Source of the DNA: Lysobacter_C viscosus
GTDB taxonomy: Bacteria > Pseudomonadota > Gammaproteobacteria > Xanthomonadales > Xanthomonadaceae
Reading direction: 5' to 3'
Assembly (NCBI RefSeq): GCF_046600715.1
Contig: NZ_JBJMAV010000002.1
Location: 1 to 64,000, forward strand
Length of the DNA stretch: 64,000 nt
Under the pieces are notes generated by a model. That model was not told the origin of the DNA, ran no database searches, and saw nothing but the letters and a program-made list of their open reading frames with translations. Below are positions 1 through 7,681 of this stretch, in pieces (within the stretch, counting starts at the first letter, position 1; each line of letters starts with the position of its first letter). Both the position numbers and the translations under genes were made by a program.

Positions 1-388
1 CCGCGGGGGGGGCGGGGGGGCGGGCCCCCCCCCCGCCCCCGCCCCGGGGCGGGGGGGGGGGCGGGGGGGGGGGGGGGAGGCAAAGCCGCGGGTTGCGTTG
101 CGACTTGCCTGTCTGGACGAGGGGCTTGCTCGGCCGGGCTTACTCGAAGCCGGGGAAGGTCGATGACGATGATGTTTCTTACCCCCCCGCCCATCAGCCA
201 CGCGGTCGAGAAGAACGTTCTGCGATGCCGACCCGCCTTCGTTATGGACTGGATGTGCGTTGCGGCAGTGCCGCATTCCATTCGTCATTCGCTGTGCCAG
301 TATCCAGCGGCCCGGCCGCTTCGGTGATCCGCGTCACGGTTGCTGCTGTTCGGCACGTTCGACTTCCCGCCATGACCGGAGAAAGAAG
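1..388. other. Low-complexity contig end and 5' flank of the protease gene
   Basis: Bases 1 to about 77 are almost only runs of G and C with no coding structure. They look like a contig-end or sequencing artefact rather than biology. Bases 78-388 are ordinary high-GC sequence. A 112-aa reading frame there has no ribosome binding site and no recognisable protein content, so it is not called. No convincing promoter for the protease at 389 was found. Confidence 0.6.
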
Positions 389-1552
389 ATGCACAAGTTC
401 GTACCTTGGGCAGTTTCGCCAATCGTTCTAGCGATCTCGATGGCCGTCAGCGCTGCACCTGGAGACCTTCCGTCGCCGCAGATGCGCGCCACCATGCAGC
501 GGGATCTGAACATGACCTCCGCGCAGCTTGCCCAATACCTGAAGGTCGAGCGCGTGGCCGTCTCACAAGGCGAGGCACTGGCCCGCGCGCAGGGGCGGCA
601 CTTCGCCGGCAGCTGGATCGAGCGCAAGCCGAACGGAACCTATGAGTTCGTGCTGGCGACCACGGCGCCGGGTGCGAAGGCTTCTGCGCCTGGCTTGTCT
701 TTCCGTAGCGCCCGGCACAGCCTGGCGCACCTGAAAGCGTCCAAGTCCGAGCTTGACGTGCTGGCGTCGCGCCACGGCTCCGCCCCGGAGGGTGTCTACG
801 CGTGGGGCGTCGACGTCAGGAACAACACGGTGACGGTTGACGTGGCCCCGGGCGCGCAAGCGGCTGCGATCGACTTTGTTGCCGCCAGTGGTGCAGACGT
901 GTCGGTCATCCGTTTCAACACGATGCACTCGGCACCGCGCCTGCTGGCAACCCTGGAAGGCGGTAGCGAATATCTTTCGCAGAGTGGCGGCAGTTACTAC
1001 TACTGCTCGGTGGGCTTCGGCGTGACTCAGAATGGAGTCGAGGGCTACGTGACAGCCGGGCACTGCGGCAACACCAACGACGGCGTGTTCACCCTGGCGA
1101 ACCGGCGCACGGTCGGGCCGCAGATCGGATCGTTCAAAAGCTCGTTCTTCGGCGGCAGTGGCGACGGCGCCCATGTGCAATTGTTCGCGGGCAGTTCGGT
1201 ATCGGCCACCGTTGACGGCTACAACCAGCCGGTGCGTGGCCAAGCGGTTGCCCCAGAGGGCGCGGCGGTGTGCCGGTCGGGCCGCACCACGGGCCTGAAG
1301 TGCGGAACGATCCTGCGCTACAACCAGACCGTCAACTACCCGGAGGCCACGATCAACGGCCTGACCAGCGTCAAGGTCTGCGCGGAAGGCGGCGACTCGG
1401 GCGGCTCGTTCATCAGTGGCGACCAGGCGCAGGGCGTGCTGTCGGGCGGGAACTACAGCTGCAAGGGCAAGCAGGCATCTCTTGCCACCAGCTATTTCCA
1501 GCCCATCGCGGAAATCCTCGGAAGCCAGCTCACGCTCAAGACCTCGAACTGA
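389..1552 (+). CDS. Secreted alpha-lytic-type serine protease (S1 family), preproenzyme
   Basis: The product is a 387-aa extracellular serine endopeptidase precursor. A signal peptide (residues 1 to about 24, ending near SAA) is followed by a pro-region of about 164 residues of the Pro_Al_protease type, which in this family folds the protease and is then removed. The mature domain starts near residue 189 (LEGGSEY) and has about 198 residues, the same length as Lysobacter alpha-lytic protease. The catalytic triad is His225 (TAGHC), Asp259 (SGDGAH) and Ser337 (GDSGGS). Six cysteines in the mature part fit the three disulfides of the family. The start at 389 follows GGAGAAAG; an upstream in-frame ATG at 260 would add 43 residues before the signal peptide and has no such site. 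The gene stands alone and a terminator follows at 1657. Confidence 0.93.
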   Translation: MHKFVPWAVSPIVLAISMAVSAAPGDLPSPQMRATMQRDLNMTSAQLAQYLKVERVAVSQGEALARAQGRHFAGSWIERKPNGTYEFVLATTAPGAKASAPGLSFRSARHSLAHLKASKSELDVLASRHGSAPEGVYAWGVDVRNNTVTVDVAPGAQAAAIDFVAASGADVSVIRFNTMHSAPRLLATLEGGSEYLSQSGGSYYYCSVGFGVTQNGVEGYVTAGHCGNTNDGVFTLANRRTVGPQIGSFKSSFFGGSGDGAHVQLFAGSSVSATVDGYNQPVRGQAVAPEGAAVCRSGRTTGLKCGTILRYNQTVNYPEATINGLTSVKVCAEGGDSGGSFISGDQAQGVLSGGNYSCKGKQASLATSYFQPIAEILGSQLTLKTSN

Positions 1553-1656
1553 GGTTCGCGTAGCGCCGAACGCGTCTGGATGCGCCGCGCGGCGGGGAAA
1601 AGGCGGCGGCGTGGGAGTTGGGCGGCAGGCGTGTGACAGCCCTGGATTCTGGACGA

Positions 1657-1682
1657 GGCCGCCTCCGGGCGGCCTTTTCTTG
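1657..1682 (+). terminator. Intrinsic terminator downstream of the S1 protease
   Basis: A perfect 7-bp stem (ggccgcc/ggcggcc, 1657-1663 with 1668-1674) with a TCCG loop is followed by TTTTCTT. It lies 105 bases after the protease stop codon and on the same strand. Confidence 0.8.
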
Positions 1683-1756
1683 TCTCCCGTTTGGGCGTGG
1701 TTGCACCACCGTCGATCCCCGCCTTGGCGCGGATGGCGGCAACGGTGGTGCGGGTG

Positions 1757-1965
1757 CGCCTCTCAGCGGCAGCGTTGCAGGACGGAGGGATAGTGGCGCC
1801 TGTTGGAGCGGCAGGGGTGGCGCCGTGTGCGACACCGATGGGCCTTTGAGTGGCATGCATGGCGCTTTGAGTGGCAGCGTTGGCTTTGTCCTGCGCGTGC
1901 GTGGCAGTCGGCGCGTCGGTGGCGGCGCTTTTTCTGGCAGCGATGCGACTTGCAGGACGGGTGGT
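1757..1965. repeat. Degenerate short repeats (ggcgcttt-gagtggcagcg type)
   Basis: The protease-XRE gap (1553-2113) holds no gene. It contains several degenerate copies of a unit of about 20-35 bases, near 1757, 1842, 1861 and 1922, with a core like gagtggcagcgttg that is twice followed by gcaggacgg. The head of the longer repeat at 2029 resembles the same unit. Overlapping reading frames on both strands run through it, but they have no ribosome binding site and no recognisable product. Confidence 0.5.
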
Positions 1966-2028
1966 GGGATCGCGACTGGCGGCGCTGCCGCGTCCCGTGG
2001 CTCGCTCGGCGGTTGATGCGCCATCGCC

Positions 2029-2105
2029 GGCGGTCCTTTCCGGAACGATGCGCGTTGCGGCGGCAGGACCGCGCCCTGTCGGGCCGCTGATGCAGGGAAC
2101 GACGG
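2029..2105. repeat. Intergenic repeat, copy A of a 78-bp element
   Basis: This stretch aligns without gaps to 4620-4697. By eye about 66 of 78 positions match, and the last 48 bases differ at only four positions. It ends 8 bases before the stop of the XRE gene, that is, at the 3' end of genes on both sides. The conserved core reads gcaggaccgcgccctgtcgg. Confidence 0.75.
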
Positions 2106-2113
2106 CGCCCTTG

Positions 2114-2359
2114 CTAGGCGTCACCGTCCGGCTGGGCATCGTGCACATCGCCTTCCCCGGGCTCGTAGTCCAGCAGATCGCCGGGTACGCACTCGAGTAC
2201 CGCGCAGATCGCGGCCAAGGTCGAAAACCGCATTCCGCGAACCTTGCCGGTGCGCAGGAGCGACAGCTGCGTTTCGCTCAGGCCTATTCGGCGGCCCAGA
2301 TCCTTTGCAGTCATCCTTTTCGCTGCGAGCACCTCGTCCAGCCTCACGACCACGGGCAT
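2114..2359 (-). CDS. XRE-family HTH regulator, YozG-like
   Basis: The product is an 81-aa DNA-binding protein made almost only of a Cro/C1-type helix-turn-helix (residues 1 to about 65: MTAKDLGRRIGLSETQLS, then TLAAICAVLE and PGDLLDYEP). This layout is typical of the small XRE proteins encoded next to DUF2975 membrane proteins. The start at 2359 overlaps the stop of the DUF2975 gene as TGATG, so the two are translationally coupled. A longer frame up to 2536 exists but would overlap the upstream gene in another frame. It probably represses its own operon, and perhaps the divergent ABC exporter, from the AT-rich gap at 2875-2936; that is inference. Confidence 0.85.
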   Translation of the reverse strand: MPVVVRLDEVLAAKRMTAKDLGRRIGLSETQLSLLRTGKVRGMRFSTLAAICAVLECVPGDLLDYEPGEGDVHDAQPDGDA

Positions 2360-2874
2360 CAGACAAACTCCGTGAGTTCGATCTCGAGCGCCTTCATGCG
2401 CTCCTGCTCGGCGACGGCGCGATCGAGCAAACCGCCGAGCAACCAGAGCGCAAGCCCGACCACGCCTACCGCCACGTACGCGGGGTCGAACACCATCAGC
2501 GTGCGCGACATCGGATGCGGGGGGCTCGCAAGCCACCGCAACATGAGCGGAGTGCCAAACGCACTGAACCCCGCGCCGATAGCAAGCGCGGCCCCGGCCC
2601 GCCTGCAGGCGCGCGCCATTACGCGCCCGAGAACACCGCCCCGCGCATAGGCGGCAAACGCCTGCCGTATGGCGAGAACCGCGAACAGATAAGGCACCGC
2701 CGCCAGGCCGTACGGCAGTGCGCCGAGGCCCACCGCCGCTGCGGCCGGGGCACGCGTCATGGCCAACATCGCCGGGAGGACCAGCACGGCCACCGTTCCA
2801 ACCAGCATCCCATCAGCGATACGGGCCAGCCAATGGCTGTGGCGTTGAAGGCGCAAGCGGGATTCCAGGTCCAT
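2359..2874 (-). CDS. DUF2975 membrane protein
   Basis: The product is a 171-aa integral membrane protein with four hydrophobic segments, near residues 22-42, 48-72, 92-112 and 132-152. The size and layout match DUF2975 proteins, whose function is unknown. It is the first gene of a two-gene operon with the XRE regulator and overlaps it by one base. The partnership of DUF2975 with a small XRE protein is common in many bacteria, which supports both calls. The start at 2874 sits right after the AT-rich divergent promoter region. Confidence 0.8.
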   Translation of the reverse strand: MDLESRLRLQRHSHWLARIADGMLVGTVAVLVLPAMLAMTRAPAAAAVGLGALPYGLAAVPYLFAVLAIRQAFAAYARGGVLGRVMARACRRAGAALAIGAGFSAFGTPLMLRWLASPPHPMSRTLMVFDPAYVAVGVVGLALWLLGGLLDRAVAEQERMKALEIELTEFV

Positions 2875-2936
2875 AATTTAGGTTGCACTTAAAGAAGTTT
2901 GTGTCTAACTTAAATATTACCGCGTGGAGATGGCCC
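2875..2936. promoter_or_regulatory. AT-rich divergent promoter/operator region between DUF2975 and ABC exporter
   Basis: This 62-bp gap is strikingly AT-rich for the window. It holds TTGCAC (2883-2888) and TAACTT (2906-2911) with a 17-base spacer as a weak plus-strand promoter, and a direct repeat acttaaa (2887 and 2908). It is the likely binding site of the XRE regulator. Function is inferred from position and composition only. Confidence 0.45.
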
Positions 2937-3860
2937 ATGGAACCGGCTGTAAGAACCCACCAGCTCAGCCGCTCTTTCGGCCGCTTGCGAGCCGTGCAGG
3001 GCGTCGACCTGGAGGTGCCGGCAGGAGCGGTCTATGGCTTTCTCGGGCCCAACGGCGCCGGCAAGACGACGACGATCCGCATGCTCCTGGGGCTGCTGCC
3101 CCCCAGCGCGGGCCGGATCGAGATCTGCGGTCTTGACTTGGCGCGGGAGCGCCGGCGCGTGGCGAGCCTGATCGGCTCGATGGTGGAAACGCCGGGCCAT
3201 TACGACCACCTCAGCGGGCGGCAGAACCTCGCGATCACGGCCGGGCTGCTGGGGCTGCCGGCGGCTGCTATCGACCGCGCGCTCGACATCGTCGAACTCG
3301 CCCCCGAGTCGAACAGGCGCGTGCGCGAGTACTCGCTGGGGATGCGTCAGCGCCTGGGTGTTGCGCGGGCCGTGCTCTCCAGGCCGCGCCTGCTCGTACT
3401 CGACGAGCCCACCAACGGGCTCGACCCACGCGGAGTGCGCGACATGCGCCGCCTGCTGCAGGAGCTTCCCGGGCGCGACGGGGTGAGCGTCCTGGTCTCC
3501 AGCCATGCGCTCGCCGACATAGACGAGATCGCGACCCATGTTGGCCTCATGCACGAGGGCCGCCTGGTCCTGCAATCGTCGATGCAGGCACTGAGGCAGC
3601 GCTATCGCCTCGGCATCGAAGTGGAGACCACGCGACCGCGGGAAGCGGCTGCCGTGCTGCGCGACGCCGGGATCGTCGCGAGCGCCGAAGGCGGGCGACT
3701 GGTGGTCCCGACCACCGACAACGCGTTGGCCCCGGAGGACATCAATGCCTTGCTCGTCGGCCACGGAATCCCGGTCCATGGCCTGGCTGCCGGTGCGCTG
3801 CGACTTGAATCGCTCTTCCACGCCGTCACCGGAGGCCAAGCAGATGCCCTTGCTGCCTGA
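2937..3860 (+). CDS. ABC transporter ATP-binding protein
   Basis: This is the 307-aa ATPase of an ABC-2 type exporter. It has Walker A GPNGAGKT (37-44), signature SLGMRQR (about 133-139), Walker B LLVLDEP (152-158) and a switch histidine in VSSHA, followed by a C-terminal domain of about 90 residues. The family resembles the bacitracin/lantibiotic self-resistance type exporters. The start at 2937 follows GTGGAGA at 2924-2930; an in-frame ATG at 2883 lies inside the promoter region. The permease gene overlaps its 3' end by 17 bases, so both are one operon. The substrate cannot be told from the sequence. Confidence 0.9.
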   Translation: MEPAVRTHQLSRSFGRLRAVQGVDLEVPAGAVYGFLGPNGAGKTTTIRMLLGLLPPSAGRIEICGLDLARERRRVASLIGSMVETPGHYDHLSGRQNLAITAGLLGLPAAAIDRALDIVELAPESNRRVREYSLGMRQRLGVARAVLSRPRLLVLDEPTNGLDPRGVRDMRRLLQELPGRDGVSVLVSSHALADIDEIATHVGLMHEGRLVLQSSMQALRQRYRLGIEVETTRPREAAAVLRDAGIVASAEGGRLVVPTTDNALAPEDINALLVGHGIPVHGLAAGALRLESLFHAVTGGQADALAA

Positions 3861-4596
3861 GCACACTTTCCTGCGCTGCATGCGCGCCGAGATCGCGAAG
3901 CTACGCGGTTCGCTTGCGCTTACGCTTTGCGTCGTCGCCCCCGTAACCGTTGCCGTCCTGATGGCGCTGATCTTCAACCGCCAGGGTGGCACCGACCTGC
4001 CATGGCGGATGTACCTGCTCGGCAACGCGGCGACCTGGGCGTATTTCATGTTGCCCATGACCGTCACCGCGCTCACGGTACTTGTGGCGCAGATGGAACA
4101 TGGCCCACGCATGTGGAACCACATTCTCTCGTTGCCCATCCCTCGGCGGGACACCTTTTTCGCGAAGACGGGCGTCGTGCTGCTTCTATGTGCGGGCATG
4201 ACGGTTCTGCTCGCGGTGCTCGCGCCGGTTCTCGGGCGCGTGAGCGACGCGCTCACCCCCGGTCGCGCCCTGACAGGATCGTTCGACTGGGCAGAGTTCG
4301 CGGGAGTGCTTCTTCGAATGTATGCCAGCGCGTGGCTCCTGGTCGCGGTGCAGCTGTGGGCTGCGTTGCGTTGGCGGAGCTTCGTTCCGCCGCTTGCGCT
4401 GGGGATTGGTGGAACGTTCGTGGCCGTCGTGGCTACAGGCTCGGATCTTGGCCCCTACTTCCCTTGGCTGATCCCGACCAATGCACTCGGCAGCAACCCG
4501 TCATCGGCCAGCGTTGCGTTGCTGGTTGGCGCACTTGGCGGGGCGCTGTGCACAGCTGGCCTGGCACTCGATCTCTCTCGCAGGCCGTTTGCCTGA
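3844..4596 (+). CDS. ABC-2 type transporter permease
   Basis: The product is a 250-aa membrane permease with about six hydrophobic segments (near 24-42, 58-80, 108-130, 150-172, 185-205, 222-240). It contains a MEHGPRMWNHILSLPIPRR stretch of the kind found in lantibiotic-immunity type permeases. It pairs with the ATPase encoded just upstream; the start at 3844 lies inside that gene, 8 bases after GGAGG. A longer frame starting at 3745 is out of frame with the ATPase and is not supported. A terminator follows at 4727. Confidence 0.87.
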   Translation: MPLLPEHTFLRCMRAEIAKLRGSLALTLCVVAPVTVAVLMALIFNRQGGTDLPWRMYLLGNAATWAYFMLPMTVTALTVLVAQMEHGPRMWNHILSLPIPRRDTFFAKTGVVLLLCAGMTVLLAVLAPVLGRVSDALTPGRALTGSFDWAEFAGVLLRMYASAWLLVAVQLWAALRWRSFVPPLALGIGGTFVAVVATGSDLGPYFPWLIPTNALGSNPSSASVALLVGALGGALCTAGLALDLSRRPFA

Positions 4597-4619
4597 CACG
4601 GCGGTGGGTGTCGCTTCGC

Positions 4620-4697
4620 TGGCGGTTTTTTCGGGTGCCACGCGCGTTGCTGCGGCAGGACTGCGCCCTGTCGGGCCGGTGACGCAGGGAACGACGG
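4620..4697. repeat. Intergenic repeat, copy B of a 78-bp element
   Basis: This is the second copy of the element at 2029-2105, about 85% identical by eye. It starts 23 bases after the stop of the ABC permease gene and ends 29 bases before an intrinsic terminator. Both copies sit in the 3' flank of the protein genes nearest to them. Confidence 0.75.
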
Positions 4698-4726
4698 CTG
4701 GACGGCGGTGCATTCCCCTGCGAATG

Positions 4727-4757
4727 GAAGGCCGCCCGAGGGCGGCCTTCTTTCTTT
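4727..4757 (+). terminator. Intrinsic terminator of the ABC exporter operon
   Basis: A long GC-rich stem (gaaggccgccc with gggcggccttc) is followed by TTTCTTTCC. It lies 130 bases downstream of the permease stop. Confidence 0.8.
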
Positions 4758-4843
4758 CCACGGGTGCCACGGCGCCGCGGGACCGGTGCGGTTGGGTCTG
4801 GGCGTGGGTTGGAGGTGGTTTCGAGTGTCGTGCTTCGCGGAGG

Positions 4844-5125
4844 CGTGGGGATGGCGGTCGCGACTTACGTCGCTCCTACACGGGCTGGCGGGGGGCGTGG
4901 GAGGCTGGGGGTTGCGGTCGCGGCTGAAGCCGCTCCTACAGGGGAAGCGGAGAGGGGGCGATGGGCGTGGGGATGGCGGTCGCGACTTACGTCGCTCCTA
5001 CACGGGCTGGCGGGGGGCGTGGGAGGCTGGGGGTTGCGGTCGCGGCTGGAGCCGCTCCTGCAGGGGAAGCGGATGGGGGCGACGGGCATGGGGATGGCGG
5101 TCGCGACTTCCGTCGCTCCTCCGAG
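4844..5125. repeat. Tandem REP cluster with a ~122-bp period
   Basis: The unit gtggggatggcggtcgcgac starts near 4847, 4969 and 5090. Each full unit holds two REP palindromes: one of the cgacttacgtcgctcctac type (4858-4880, 4980-5001, degenerate at 5101-5120) and one of the cggctgaagccgctcctac type (4918-4940, 5040-5061). The third unit is cut after its first palindrome. Overlapping reading frames here are Gly/Arg-rich artefacts of the repeat. The rest of 4597-5198 has no gene. Confidence 0.85.
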
Positions 5126-5198
5126 GGCTGGTGGGGGCACGGGGGGTGGCTGGCGGCGGCCGGGGCGGGCCGCCGCGGGGGCCGCGGGTGCGGTGGAT

Positions 5199-5747
5199 TT
5201 ACCCGTGCTGTTTGACCCAGGCGAGGAAGGCGTCGGTCCAGCCCTGGAGGAATTCCTTGCTGGCGGGGCCGATGTTGCCGGCGTCGTCGAACAGGCCGTC
5301 CTTGGCGTGGATGAAGGCTTCGGGCTGGCCGAGGGTCGGCATGTCCAGGTAGGCGAGTACGTTGCGCAGGTGCTGCTGGGCCATGGCGGTGCCGATGGCG
5401 CCGACGGACACGCCGATCACGCCCGCGGGCTTGCCGGCGAAGGCGCTCTTTCCATAGGGGCGCGATGCGTGGTCGATGGCGTTCTTGAGCACGCCGGGCA
5501 CCGAGCGGTTGTACTCGGGGGTGACGAACAGCACGCCGTCGGCGGCCTGGATGCCGGCCTTCAGGCGCTTGACGGCCTCGGCCTGGTTGTCGTCGTGGTC
5601 CTGGTTGTAGAGCGGCAGGTCGCCGATCTCCAGTTGCTTGAACGTGGTGTCGGCCGGCGCCAGCCGGGCGAGCGCATCGGCGAGTTTGCGGTTGAACGAT
5701 TCGCGGCGGAGGCTGCCGACGAGGACGGCGATGGTGGTCTGGCTCAT
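5199..5747 (-). CDS. NADPH-dependent FMN reductase family protein
   Basis: This 182-aa flavodoxin-like protein reduces FMN or quinones with NAD(P)H. It has the N-terminal phosphate-binding loop VGSLRRESFNRKLA (about 8-21), the TPEYNRSVPGVLKNAIDH motif (about 76-93) and GKPAGVIGVS, all typical of the ChrR/YieF/AzoR-like FMN_red family. The start at 5747 (MSQTTIAV) gives the normal family length; upstream residues in the open frame are Arg/Pro-rich and unrelated. It is a lone gene, divergent from the cytochrome operon. The exact substrate (quinone, chromate, azo dye) cannot be decided. Confidence 0.9.
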   Translation of the reverse strand: MSQTTIAVLVGSLRRESFNRKLADALARLAPADTTFKQLEIGDLPLYNQDHDDNQAEAVKRLKAGIQAADGVLFVTPEYNRSVPGVLKNAIDHASRPYGKSAFAGKPAGVIGVSVGAIGTAMAQQHLRNVLAYLDMPTLGQPEAFIHAKDGLFDDAGNIGPASKEFLQGWTDAFLAWVKQHG

Positions 5748-6074
5748 GGGGCGTCTCGGGTAGCGGGGGATGCGGCGGGCGCGGGACGGTCGCCGGATGC
5801 CGGGCCTTTCGCGCCACGCAGGTACCGAGTGTCGGCCGCGCGGCGTCGGGTGGCCGTGATCGTTGGGCGCCTTGACCCACCTAGACCGTAGAACGGGCAA
5901 GGCGCAGGCGCCCGGAAAGGCGCCGCCAGGTGGCGCGGGGCTCCCCGTCGGCGGGCCGCGTGTGCGCCGTGCCTACGGGGGTGCCGTGCCTGCGGCGTTA
6001 TCGTCTACGTCGGCGCACGCCGGCCGGTTCACGTTGGCCGAACGGTAACGGCGAGCACACTCGCCGGGGCAACG
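5748..6074. other. Divergent gap between FMN reductase and cytochrome genes
   Basis: No gene and no convincing promoter is seen. A hairpin (cggcgag/ctcgccg, 6049-6055 with 6060-6066) sits just before the first possible start codon of the cytochrome gene and could affect ribosome access. The region must hold the promoters of both neighbours. Confidence 0.4.
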
Positions 6075-6716
6075 ATGACGGAGCGCATGATGTCAGTGAC
6101 CCGGATGTGTGCAGGCCTCGTGCTGTGTGGCGCGGCAGCCGTGGCGCAGGCGCAGGCGCCCGACCCGGCGCAGCTGGCCAGCAGCGGTGCGGACGGGTTG
6201 GCCTCGTGCGCGAGCTGCCACGGCGCCCGCGGCGAGGGCATGGCGGCGATGCCCCGGCTGGCCGGCATCAATGCCGCCTACCTGCGCAAGCAGCTGGAGG
6301 ACTTCGCCAGCGGCACCCGCGAGCACGCGCTGATGTCACCGATCGCCAAGGCCATGTCGCCCGAAACGCGCGAGGCGATGGCCGGCTATTACGGCGCCAT
6401 GCGCCTGCCTGCCGGGGCCGCACCCACCGGCGTCCACCCGGGGGCACGCGTGGCCGAGCGCGGCGCGTGGGACCGCAACGTCCCCGGCTGCGTGCAGTGC
6501 CACGGCCCGGGCGGGCGTGGCGTGGGCGATGCGTTCCCGGCCATTGCCGGGCAGACCGCCGACTACCTGTCCACCCAGCTGGAAGCGTGGAAGTCCGGCC
6601 GCCGCAGCAACGACCCCATCGGGCTGATGCAGGCGGCCGCACGCGGGCTGACTGCCGAGGAGATCCGCGACGTGTCTGACTACTTCTCCAGGCAGCCGAT
6701 GCAGGCGCCACGATGA
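6075..6716 (+). CDS. Diheme cytochrome c, c4/TsdB-like
   Basis: This periplasmic electron-transfer protein of 213 aa has a signal peptide (1 to about 27, ending AQAQA) and two class I cytochrome c domains, each with one CxxCH heme site (C45-H49, C139-H143) and a distal Met candidate, like cytochrome c4. It overlaps the next gene as ATGA. Because that gene is TsdA-like, this protein is probably its electron acceptor, as TsdB is in other bacteria; this is inference from gene order. The start is uncertain: 6090 lies 6 bases after GGAG and would also leave an intact signal peptide. Confidence 0.85.
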   Translation: MTERMMSVTRMCAGLVLCGAAAVAQAQAPDPAQLASSGADGLASCASCHGARGEGMAAMPRLAGINAAYLRKQLEDFASGTREHALMSPIAKAMSPETREAMAGYYGAMRLPAGAAPTGVHPGARVAERGAWDRNVPGCVQCHGPGGRGVGDAFPAIAGQTADYLSTQLEAWKSGRRSNDPIGLMQAAARGLTAEEIRDVSDYFSRQPMQAPR

Positions 6717-7669
6717 GCGCGCGCACCGCCCTTGCACTGGCCGCCGCCACGCTGCTGATGGCTGCGTGCGACAACATCCGCCCGCCGCGCACCGGTGAGC
6801 GGCCGTCCGCCGATGACGCACGGTCTGTCGCGTCCGCTCCCGCCGCCCCTGCACCCGCGGCGGCCGGGGGGCCGTTCAATCCCCCGTCCGAGGCCGACAT
6901 CCCCGAAGGCCCGTTCGGCGACACGGTGCGCCGGGGCCGCGACATCTTCCTGGACACGCCGACGCACGCGGCCGAGTTCGTCGGCAACGGCCTGAGTTGC
7001 GGCAACTGCCACCTGGATGCGGGGCGCAAGGCGGACTCGGCGCCGCTGTGGGGCGCGTGGGTCCGCTACCCGGCGTTCCGCGGCAAGAACCAGCGCGTCA
7101 ACAACTTCACCGAGCGGTTGCAGGGTTGCTTCAGTTACAGCATGGACGGCACCGCGCCGCCGGCCGGCCACGACGTGCTGGTGGCGCTGGAGGCGTATTC
7201 GTTCTGGATGTCCCGGGGCGCGCCGGTGGGCGCCACCCTGCCCGGCGCCGGCTACCCCAAGGGCCCGCGCCCGCCGTCGGCCCCGGACTTCAGCCGCGGC
7301 CAGGCCGTGTTCGACGCCAACTGCGCGATCTGCCACGGCGCCGACGGCCAGGGCCAGCAGGTGGACGGGCGCTTCGTGTTCCCGCCGCTGTGGGGGCCGG
7401 AGTCGTACAACTGGGGTGCGGGCATGCATCAGCTGGACAACGCCGCGGCCTTCATCCAGGCCAACATGCCGCTGGGCAAGGGCGGCACGCTGTCGCTGCA
7501 GGACGCGTGGGACGTGGCGCTGTACATGAACGGCCACGAGCGCCCGCAGGACCCGCGCTTCACCGGCGACGTCGCCGAAACCCGCAGCCGCTTCCACGAC
7601 GACCCCGACTCCCCTTACGGCACCACCGTCGACGGGCGCCTGCTGGGCGCCAACCCCGCCACCCGCTGA
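6713..7669 (+). CDS. Diheme cytochrome c lipoprotein, thiosulfate dehydrogenase (TsdA)-like
   Basis: The product is a 318-aa exported protein with a lipobox ending at Cys19 (LMAAC) and an Ala/Pro-rich linker to about residue 52. Two cytochrome c domains carry CGNCH (96-100) and CAICH (204-208). The segment RLQGCFSYSMDG (135-146) places a cysteine (Cys139) where TsdA enzymes carry the unusual Cys axial ligand of the active-site heme, which supports a thiosulfate-to-tetrathionate dehydrogenase. It overlaps the upstream c4-like gene by 4 bases. Some TsdA relatives act as tetrathionate reductases or have other roles, so the reaction is probable and not certain. Confidence 0.8.
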   Translation: MSARTALALAAATLLMAACDNIRPPRTGERPSADDARSVASAPAAPAPAAAGGPFNPPSEADIPEGPFGDTVRRGRDIFLDTPTHAAEFVGNGLSCGNCHLDAGRKADSAPLWGAWVRYPAFRGKNQRVNNFTERLQGCFSYSMDGTAPPAGHDVLVALEAYSFWMSRGAPVGATLPGAGYPKGPRPPSAPDFSRGQAVFDANCAICHGADGQGQQVDGRFVFPPLWGPESYNWGAGMHQLDNAAAFIQANMPLGKGGTLSLQDAWDVALYMNGHERPQDPRFTGDVAETRSRFHDDPDSPYGTTVDGRLLGANPATR

Positions 7670-7681
7670 CCAGGAACCAAC

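Noticed and set aside
93..431. 112-aa open frame before the protease
   Set aside because: No ribosome binding site, composition follows GC bias, overlaps the protease start in another frame.
1618..2016. Repeat protein with LSGS-like motifs in the protease-XRE gap
   Set aside because: The repeated string comes from degenerate DNA repeats; other frames on both strands are equally open and no start signal exists.
4708..5891. Gly/Arg-rich long open frames over the REP array and the FMN reductase
   Set aside because: They translate the REP repeats or run antisense to a clear gene; no start signal and no domain.
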